Origin: Betaproteobacteria bacterium
GTDB taxonomy: Bacteria > Pseudomonadota > Gammaproteobacteria > Burkholderiales > CAIKXV01
Direction of reading: 5' to 3'
Assembly: GCA_947456915.1 (NCBI GenBank)
Contig: CANGUQ010000327.1
Location: forward strand, 1-5,001
DNA: 5,001 nt
Each line of letters opens with the position of its first letter. Within the stretch, counting starts at the first letter, position 1. The translations under genes and the position numbers were made by a program. Below, one piece after another: positions 1 through 5,001 of this stretch. A model generated the notes under the pieces. That model was given only the letters and a program-made list of their open reading frames with translations, did not search any database and was not told the origin of the DNA.

Positions 1-3000
1 GCCACCTCGCCAGCGTCACCGAGCGGGCGCAGCACCTGCTGCGCCGGGAACTGCCCGGACTCGCGCTGTCGCTGCACGCCGCCTCCGAATGGGGCGACGA
101 CGCACAGGCGCTCGAGCGCTGTCACGCCGACATCGCCCAGGGCGACATCATCGTGGTGACGATGATGTTCATGGAGGAGCAGATCAAGGCAGTCCTGCCG
201 GCGCTCGCCGCGCGGCGGGATCACTGCGACGCGATGGTGGTGTGCATGTCCGCCGGCGAGGTGATGAAACTCACCCGCATCGGCCGCTTCGACATGAGCC
301 AGCCGGCCAGCGGCCCGATGGCGCTGCTCAAGCGCCTGCGCGGGTCGCGCTCGGGGGCGGACAAGGACGGCGACGCCAGTCGCACGAACGCGGCCGGCCG
401 CGGCGCGCAGCAGATGAAGATGCTGCGTCGCCTGCCGAAGATCCTGCTCTTCATCCCCGGCACTGCGCAGGACGTGCGTGCGTACTTCCTCACGCTGCAG
501 TACTGGCTCGCAGGCTCGGACGACAACGTCGTCAACATGGTTCGCTACCTGGTCGAGCGCTATGCGAGCGGCCCGCGCGAGGCCCTGCGCACGCGCGTGA
601 AATCCGCGCCACCGTGCGAGTACCCGGAAGTGGGGGTCTACCACCCGCGCATGAAGGGCCGCATCGGCGATGACGCGAAGGCGCTGCCCGCAGCAGGCGG
701 CGCACAGGGCACCGTCGGCGTGCTGATCATGCGCTCCTACGTGCTCGCCGGAAACTCGGGGCACTACGACGGCGTGATCGCGGCGCTCGAGGCGCGCGGC
801 ATGCGCGTGATCCCCGCGTTCGCGAGCGGGCTGGATGCGCGTCCGGCAATCGATCAGTTCTTCATCGAGAACGATCGCGTGAGCGTGGATGCAGTGGTCT
901 CCCTGACCGGCTTCTCGCTGGTGGGCGGGCCCGCCTACAACGACGCGCAGGCCGCCGAGGACACGCTGGCGCGTCTGGATGTGCCCTACGTCGCGGCACA
1001 CCCGGTGGAGTTCCAGACCCTCGAGCAGTGGGCGATGTCCGAGCGCGGTCTGATGCCGGTCGAGAACACGATGATGGTCGCGATTCCCGAAATCGACGGC
1101 GCGACCGGGCCGATGGTGTTCGGCGGACGCTCGAGCGCCTCGGGTACGCCGTGCACCGGCTGCGACCGGCGCTGCACCTTCCCGACCGCCGACAGTGCCC
1201 GCGACATGCACGTGTGCAGCGAACGCGCCGAGCGGCTCGCCGCGCGCGTGCACAACCTCGTGCGCCTGCGTCGCACCGCGCGCAGCGAGCGCAAGGTCGG
1301 CGTCGTGCTGTTCAACTTCCCGCCCAATGCCGCGAACTGCGGCACGGCGGCATTTCTCGCGGTATTCGAGTCGCTGTACAACACGCTGCGCGGACTGCGC
1401 GCGGCAGGGTACTCGGTCGACGTTCCCGACAGCGTCGATGCGCTGCGCGAGCGCATCATCCACGGCAATGCCGCGCGCTTCGGCGCCGATGCGAACGTTC
1501 ACGCGCGCGTGGCGGTCGACGATCACGTGCGTCGCGAGACCTGGCTGTCCGAGATCGAGGCACAGTGGGGTCCGGCGCCCGGTCGCGCGCAGAGCGACGG
1601 CGCCTCGATATTCGTGCTCGGCGAGCGCTTCGGCAACGTGTTCGTCGGCGTGCAGCCGGCGTTCGGTTACGAAGGCGACCCGATGCGGCTGCTGTTCGAG
1701 AAGGGCTTCGCTCCCACGCACGCCTTCTCGGCCTTCTACCGCTACCTGCGCGAGGACTTCGGCGCGCACGCGCTGCTGCACTTCGGCACGCACGGCGCGC
1801 TCGAATTCATGCCGGGCAAGCACAGCGGACTGTCCGCCGCCTGCTGGCCGGACCGTCTGCTCGGTGCGCTGCCCGACCTGTACCTGTACGCGGCGAACAA
1901 TCCGTCCGAAGGCACGATTGCCAAGCGCCGTGCAGCCGCGACGCTGCTGAGCTACCTCACCCCGCCGGTCGCACACGCCGGGCTCTATCGCGGGCTGATC
2001 GACCTGAAGGACTCGCTCGATCGCTGGCGCAGCGCGCCGCCCGACTGCGCGGATCAGCGCGACGAACTCGCCGCGCTGATCCAGGCGCAGGCGGCCGAGC
2101 TCGATCTCGCGCCCGCGGAGCCGCCGTGGACCGGCAGTGCGCAGGCCGAGGTGCTGCGACTGACGCGCGACGTGCTCGAGCTCGAGCAGACGATGATCCC
2201 GTACGGCCTGCACGTGGTCGGCAATGCGCTCGACATGGAAGCGCGCATCGACATGCTGTACGCGGTGGGCGAGGCGACGCACGGGATGAAGTTCGAGCGC
2301 GCGGCGCTGGCGGCGATGCTCGCTGCGATCGACGCGCAGGCGCAGGCGCCGAGCTCGGGCCGCGCCGCGGCGAAGTCCGGTGCGCGTGCGCAGTTCGCAC
2401 CGGATCCGGCGCAGATCGCCCAGCGCGCGCTGGCAGCCGCGCTCGCCGCGCTGCCCGGTGCCGATCTGGCCACCGAGCAGGCGCTGCGCAAGCTCGCGGA
2501 GACTGCGCTGCTGCTGTCGCGCGATCACGAACTGCCGGCGATCGTGCACGCCCTCGATGGCGGCTTCGTGCGTCCGGCGCCAGGCGGCGACATGCTGCGT
2601 ACCCCCGCGGTACTGCCCACCGGACGCAACGTGCACGGCTTCGACCCGTTTCGCATGCCCAGCGCGTTCGCGGTTCGCGACGGCGCCCGGCAGGCCGCAC
2701 GCATCCTCGACCGGCACATCGGCGCCGGCAATGCCTTCCCCGAGTCGATCGCGCTCGTGCTGTGGGGCACCGACAACCTGAAGAGCGAAGGCGCGCCGAT
2801 CGGCCAGGCGCTGGCGCTGATGGGTACGCGCCCGCGCTTCGACGGTTACGGTCGCCTCACCGGGGCCGAGCTGATTCCGCTGGCCGAACTCGGTCGCCCG
2901 CGCGTGGATGTGGTGATGACGCTGTCGGGCATCTTCCGCGATCTGCTGCCGCTGCAGACCCGGCTGCTCGCCGAGGCCGCGTGGCTCGCCGCGAGCGCAG

Positions 3001-3818
3001 ACGAACCGGAGTCGCAGAATTTCGTGCGCAAGCACGCGCTTGCCTACCAGCGCGCGAACGGGTGTGATCTGGAAACTGCGGCGCTGCGCGTGTTCAGCAA
3101 TGCCGACGGCGCCTACGGATCGAACGTCAACCACCTGGTCGACAGCAGCCGCTGGGACGACGAGGACGAGCTCGCCGAAACCTACACCCGGCGCAAGAGC
3201 TTTGCCTACGGCAAGAGCGGACGGCCGGTGCAGCAGGCGGCGCTGCTGAAGAGCGTGCTGGCGGACGTGGCACTGACCTATCAGAACCTCGAGTCGGTGG
3301 AACTGGGCGTGACCACGCAGGACACCTACTTCGACACTCTCGGCGGCATCAGCCGCGCAGTGCAGCGGGCGCAGGGCGGGCGGGCAGTGCCGGTGTACAT
3401 CAGCGACCAGACCCGCGGCGACGGCGTGGTGCGCACGCTCGCCGAGCAGGTGTCGCTGGAGACCCGTACGCGGATGCTCAATCCGAAGTGGTACGAAGGG
3501 CTGCTTCAGCATGGCTACGAAGGCGTGCGCCAGATCGAGGAGCACGTGAAGAACACGGTCGGCTGGTCGGCCACCACCGGACAGGTGGCGCCCTGGGTGT
3601 ATCAGCAGATCACCCAGACCTTCCTGCTCGATCCCGAGATGCGCGAGCGTCTGGCGCGGCTCAATCCGACCGCCTCGGCGAAGGTGGCAAACCGCCTGCT
3701 CGAGGCGCACGCACGCAACTACTGGAGCCCCGACGACGCGACGCTCGAAGCCCTGCGCCGTGCCGGAGAAGAGCTCGAGGACCGGGTCGAGGGCATCGGC
3801 CTGGGTGCTGCCGCCTGA
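1..3818 (+). CDS. bchH: Magnesium chelatase subunit H, BchH (5' end outside window)
   Basis: BchH is the large porphyrin-binding, catalytic subunit of magnesium chelatase. With the AAA+ subunits BchI and BchD it inserts Mg2+ into protoporphyrin IX, using ATP, in the first committed step of bacteriochlorophyll synthesis. The frame is open from base 3, giving 1271 residues here. The GTG at 153 is an internal valine, since family-like sequence (SLHAASEW, DIIVVTMMFMEE) runs through it. In fragment numbering, the N-terminal BchH domain includes MKLTRIGRF at about 88-96. The CobN/Mg-chelatase region follows, with FNFPPNAANCGTAAF near 437-451, HFGTHGALEFMPGKH at 593-607, LWGTDNLKSEG at 920-930 and the C-terminal NPKWYEGLLQHGYEG from 1160. 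A CX2CX3CX13C cluster lies at 384-405. BchH proteins are usually about 1200-1250 residues, so this one is slightly long; a linker near 777-800 may account for part of that. The protein should be cytoplasmic, with no membrane segments. CobN is excluded by the BchH-type N-terminus and the bch neighbours. Confidence 0.97.
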   Translation, partial: HLASVTERAQHLLRRELPGLALSLHAASEWGDDAQALERCHADIAQGDIIVVTMMFMEEQIKAVLPALAARRDHCDAMVVCMSAGEVMKLTRIGRFDMSQPASGPMALLKRLRGSRSGADKDGDASRTNAAGRGAQQMKMLRRLPKILLFIPGTAQDVRAYFLTLQYWLAGSDDNVVNMVRYLVERYASGPREALRTRVKSAPPCEYPEVGVYHPRMKGRIGDDAKALPAAGGAQGTVGVLIMRSYVLAGNSGHYDGVIAALEARGMRVIPAFASGLDARPAIDQFFIENDRVSVDAVVSLTGFSLVGGPAYNDAQAAEDTLARLDVPYVAAHPVEFQTLEQWAMSERGLMPVENTMMVAIPEIDGATGPMVFGGRSSASGTPCTGCDRRCTFPTADSARDMHVCSERAERLAARVHNLVRLRRTARSERKVGVVLFNFPPNAANCGTAAFLAVFESLYNTLRGLRAAGYSVDVPDSVDALRERIIHGNAARFGADANVHARVAVDDHVRRETWLSEIEAQWGPAPGRAQSDGASIFVLGERFGNVFVGVQPAFGYEGDPMRLLFEKGFAPTHAFSAFYRYLREDFGAHALLHFGTHGALEFMPGKHSGLSAACWPDRLLGALPDLYLYAANNPSEGTIAKRRAAATLLSYLTPPVAHAGLYRGLIDLKDSLDRWRSAPPDCADQRDELAALIQAQAAELDLAPAEPPWTGSAQAEVLRLTRDVLELEQTMIPYGLHVVGNALDMEARIDMLYAVGEATHGMKFERAALAAMLAAIDAQAQAPSSGRAAAKSGARAQFAPDPAQIAQRALAAALAALPGADLATEQALRKLAETALLLSRDHELPAIVHALDGGFVRPAPGGDMLRTPAVLPTGRNVHGFDPFRMPSAFAVRDGARQAARILDRHIGAGNAFPESIALVLWGTDNLKSEGAPIGQALALMGTRPRFDGYGRLTGAELIPLAELGRPRVDVVMTLSGIFRDLLPLQTRLLAEAAWLAASADEPESQNFVRKHALAYQRANGCDLETAALRVFSNADGAYGSNVNHLVDSSRWDDEDELAETYTRRKSFAYGKSGRPVQQAALLKSVLADVALTYQNLESVELGVTTQDTYFDTLGGISRAVQRAQGGRAVPVYISDQTRGDGVVRTLAEQVSLETRTRMLNPKWYEGLLQHGYEGVRQIEEHVKNTVGWSATTGQVAPWVYQQITQTFLLDPEMRERLARLNPTASAKVANRLLEAHARNYWSPDDATLEALRRAGEELEDRVEGIGLGAAA

Positions 3819-3830
3819 ACCGGCGACGGC
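3807..3830 (+). other. Possible RNA hairpin spanning the bchH stop codon
   Basis: Bases 3807-3815 can pair with 3822-3830, giving eight pairs (one G-U) around a single C/A mismatch. The loop is six bases and holds the bchH TGA stop. No T-run follows, so it does not look like an intrinsic terminator. If real, it could affect mRNA stability or processing between bchH and bchL. GC-rich DNA forms such stems by chance, so support is modest. Confidence 0.3.
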
Positions 3831-3850
3831 GAACCGAAGCGAACCGCAGC
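3831..3850 (+). repeat. Two tandem 10-bp units in the bchH-bchL gap
   Basis: GAACCGAAGC at 3831-3840 is followed directly by GAACCGCAGC at 3841-3850, with one mismatch in ten. The next bases (GAGG) begin the Shine-Dalgarno stretch of bchL. The repeat and the ribosome binding site fill the second half of the 43-bp gap. It may be simple slippage; no function is known to me. Confidence 0.7.
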
Positions 3851-3851
3851 G

Positions 3852-3857
3852 AGGAGG
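3852..3857 (+). promoter_or_regulatory. Strong Shine-Dalgarno site of bchL
   Basis: A perfect AGGAGG lies four bases before the ATG at 3862. This decides the bchL start, because the open frame extends upstream into the end of bchH (to about 3760) but has no comparable site or family-like sequence there. Its strength contrasts with the missing site in front of bchM. Confidence 0.85.
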
Positions 3858-3861
3858 AATC

Positions 3862-4791
3862 ATGGATACCGTCAACGTGCCCATCAGCGCGATCAGGAAC
3901 CGAAGCAGCGCACCGGGCAGCCAGACACGCCCGGACGGGGAGGGCAGCGTCCAGGTGCAACTGGACCCGAACGTGAAGATCGGTACGGCCAAGGTGTTCG
4001 CCGTCTACGGCAAGGGCGGCATCGGCAAGAGCACGACGTCCTCCAATCTCTCGGTGGCGTTCTCCAAGATCGGCAAGCGCGTGCTGCAGATCGGCTGCGA
4101 TCCGAAGCACGACTCGACCTTCACCCTCACCAAGTCGCTGGTGCCCACGGTGATCGACGTGCTGGAGTCGGTGGAGTTCCACGCCGAGGAACTGCGCCCG
4201 GAGGACTTCGTGTTCCCCGGCTACAACGGCGTGATGTGCGTCGAGGCCGGAGGGCCGCCTGCCGGCACCGGATGCGGCGGCTACGTGGTCGGCCAGACGG
4301 TCAAGCTGCTCAAGGAGCATCACCTGCTCGAGGACACCGACGTGGTGATCTTCGACGTGCTCGGCGACGTGGTGTGCGGGGGCTTCGCGGCGCCGCTGCA
4401 GCACGCCGATCGTGCCCTGATCGTGACGGCCAACGACTTCGACTCGATCTTCGCGATGAATCGCATCATCGGCGCGATCCAGGCGAAGTCGAAGAACTAC
4501 AACGTGCGCCTGGGCGGAGTGATCGCCAATCGCAGCGACGCCACCGACCAGATCGAGCGCTTCAACGAGCGTGCCGGCCTGAAGACGATGGCGCGCTTTC
4601 CTTCGCTCGACGTGATCCGCAAGAGCCGGCTGAAGAAGTCGACGCTGTTCGAGATGGACTCCTCGCCCGAGGTCGACGCCGTGCAGCAGGAGTACCTGCG
4701 GCTCGCTGCGGCGCTGTGGCAGGGCACCGATCCGCTGGTGGCCACGCCGCTGAAGGACCGCGAGATCTTCGATCTGCTGGGCTTCGACTGA
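3862..4791 (+). CDS. bchL: Light-independent protochlorophyllide reductase ATP-binding Fe-S subunit, BchL
   Basis: BchL is the NifH-like homodimeric component of dark-operative protochlorophyllide reductase. It hydrolyses ATP and passes electrons from a [4Fe-4S] cluster to BchN-BchB, which reduces the C17=C18 bond of protochlorophyllide to chlorophyllide a. The 309 residues hold a deviant Walker A motif (GKGGIGKST, 50-58), the DPKHDST stretch (80-86) and the switch II segment DVLGDVVCGG (165-174). Cys138 (GTGCGG) and Cys172 (VVCGG) match the cluster ligands Cys97 and Cys132 of nitrogenase NifH. The ending DLLGFD is typical of BchL. The form GKSTTSSNLS and HDSTFTLT separates it from BchX, the related chlorophyllide reductase subunit, and the bch context rules out NifH. 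The first 30 or so residues are polar and probably disordered, somewhat longer than in the Rhodobacter protein as I remember it (about 297 residues). The gene sits 43 bp after bchH, probably in one transcript. The enzyme class is oxygen-sensitive. Confidence 0.98.
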   Translation: MDTVNVPISAIRNRSSAPGSQTRPDGEGSVQVQLDPNVKIGTAKVFAVYGKGGIGKSTTSSNLSVAFSKIGKRVLQIGCDPKHDSTFTLTKSLVPTVIDVLESVEFHAEELRPEDFVFPGYNGVMCVEAGGPPAGTGCGGYVVGQTVKLLKEHHLLEDTDVVIFDVLGDVVCGGFAAPLQHADRALIVTANDFDSIFAMNRIIGAIQAKSKNYNVRLGGVIANRSDATDQIERFNERAGLKTMARFPSLDVIRKSRLKKSTLFEMDSSPEVDAVQQEYLRLAAALWQGTDPLVATPLKDREIFDLLGFD

Positions 4792-4806
4792 CCGGCTCGC
4801 CGTCGC

Positions 4807-4837
4807 GAGAAGACGCGCCTGCGCACGCGCCGTTCTC
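4807..4837 (+). other. Imperfect hairpin after bchL
   Basis: GAGAA at 4807-4811 can pair with TTCTC at 4833-4837. Inside it, GCGC at 4815-4818 can pair with GCGC at 4827-4830, with small bulges between the two stems. No T-tract follows, so it is unlikely to be a rho-independent terminator. It could protect the 3' end of an upstream mRNA segment, or be chance pairing in GC-rich sequence. Confidence 0.35.
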
Positions 4838-4878
4838 CGCAATCCCTCCGCCGCAATCCCTCCCCCGCAATTCCGCCA
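4837..4878 (+). repeat. Three tandem 14-bp units upstream of bchM
   Basis: The units are CCGCAATCCCTCCG (4837-4850), CCGCAATCCCTCCC (4851-4864) and CCGCAATTCCGCCA (4865-4878). The first two differ at one base and the third is more diverged but keeps CCGCAAT. The period is not a multiple of three, and no start codon leads a reading frame through it, so it is non-coding. It ends 11 bases before the bchM start. Confidence 0.85.
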
Positions 4879-4889
4879 CCGACCCGCCG

Positions 4890-5001
4890 ATGAGCCTCGC
4901 TACCTCCTACCAGCAGCGCCGCGGTCAGATCGAGACCTACTTCGATCGCACTGCAGTGCAGGCGTGGGCGCGCCTGACCTCCGACGCGCCGGTGAGCGGC
5001 A
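4890..5001 (+). CDS. bchM: Magnesium-protoporphyrin IX methyltransferase, BchM (3' end outside window)
   Basis: BchM transfers a methyl group from S-adenosylmethionine to the C13 propionate of Mg-protoporphyrin IX, giving the monomethyl ester, directly after the BchH-dependent chelation step. Only 37 codons are present. The segment YFDRTAVQAWARLT (residues 17-30) is typical of the BchM N-terminus, and the position right after bchL fits the usual purple-bacterial order. The SAM-binding fold lies beyond the window. The ATG at 4890 is chosen because it places the conserved segment about 17 residues in, as in the family, and because no ATG, GTG or TTG occurs in this frame in the upstream gap. No purine-rich ribosome binding site precedes it; the 25 bases upstream are mostly C with scattered G. 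The family call rests on a short stretch plus context. Confidence 0.9.
   Translation, partial: MSLATSYQQRRGQIETYFDRTAVQAWARLTSDAPVSG

Larger units (their letters stand above)
4792..4889 (+). other. bchL-bchM intergenic gap (98 bp)
   Basis: This gap holds an imperfect hairpin and a three-unit tandem repeat, listed separately. I see no T-run terminator, no PpsR-type TGT-N12-ACA site and no FNR-type TTGAT-N4-ATCAA site. No clear sigma-70 promoter is visible either. Read-through from bchL into bchM is therefore the simplest reading. Confidence 0.6.

Noticed and set aside
153..155. GTG at 153 as the start of bchH
   Set aside because: The frame continues upstream to the window edge with family-like sequence, including SLHAASEW, so this is an internal valine codon.
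1028..3067. A 679-codon open frame on the plus strand inside bchH
   Set aside because: It is a shifted frame of bchH. The product is a monotonous Arg/Ala-rich chain with no domain, while the bchH frame has clear family motifs throughout.
3760..3861. A longer bchL starting inside bchH
   Set aside because: The upstream in-frame sequence overlaps the bchH end and resembles no BchL N-terminus. The ATG at 3862 has a perfect AGGAGG before it.
4807..4837. Rho-independent terminator after bchL
   Set aside because: The stem is interrupted and no T-run follows; a C-rich repeat follows instead.
3661..4842. A 393-codon open frame on the minus strand opposite bchL
   Set aside because: It lies entirely opposite the end of bchH and all of bchL. 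Its product is rich in His, Arg and Ala with no recognisable domain. Long antisense frames are expected opposite strongly GC-biased codons.
3819..4889. PpsR/CrtJ or FNR binding sites in the intergenic gaps
   Set aside because: Neither gap contains TGT-N12-ACA or TTGAT-N4-ATCAA. Such sites are more likely upstream of the operon start, outside the window.
1..5001. Mobile elements, CRISPR arrays, tRNA or rRNA genes
   Set aside because: No transposase-like protein, spaced repeat array or RNA-gene sequence was seen. The window is filled by three collinear pathway genes.

Overview
The window is an ordinary piece of a photosynthesis gene cluster from a bacteriochlorophyll-making bacterium, most likely a purple (proteobacterial) phototroph. 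The DNA is strongly GC-rich, with G or C at most third codon positions. The order bchH-bchL-bchM on one strand matches the end of the bchFNBHLM operon known from purple bacteria. The protein sequences fit that group, but the class (alpha, beta or gamma) cannot be fixed from these genes alone.

Layout: bases 1-3818 are the large catalytic subunit of magnesium chelatase (bchH), with only its first few dozen codons missing off the left edge. After a 43-bp gap comes bchL (3862-4791), the NifH-like ATP-driven electron donor of dark-operative protochlorophyllide reductase. After a 98-bp gap, bchM (Mg-protoporphyrin IX methyltransferase) starts at 4890 and runs off the right edge after 37 codons. All genes are on the + strand and nothing convincing is coded on the other strand.

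The genes act in one pathway. BchH (with BchI and BchD) inserts Mg2+ into protoporphyrin IX. BchM methylates the product. Later, BchL with BchN and BchB reduces ring D of protochlorophyllide without light. BchN and BchB are expected just upstream by the usual gene order but are not in the window.

No undescribed system is visible. The points that merit a second look are small. Each of the two intergenic gaps pairs a possible hairpin near the upstream stop codon with a short tandem repeat before the next start (10-bp units before bchL, 14-bp units before bchM). bchM has no recognisable Shine-Dalgarno sequence. BchL has a slightly long, probably disordered N-terminus. BchH carries a four-cysteine cluster and an Ala/Gln-rich linker.
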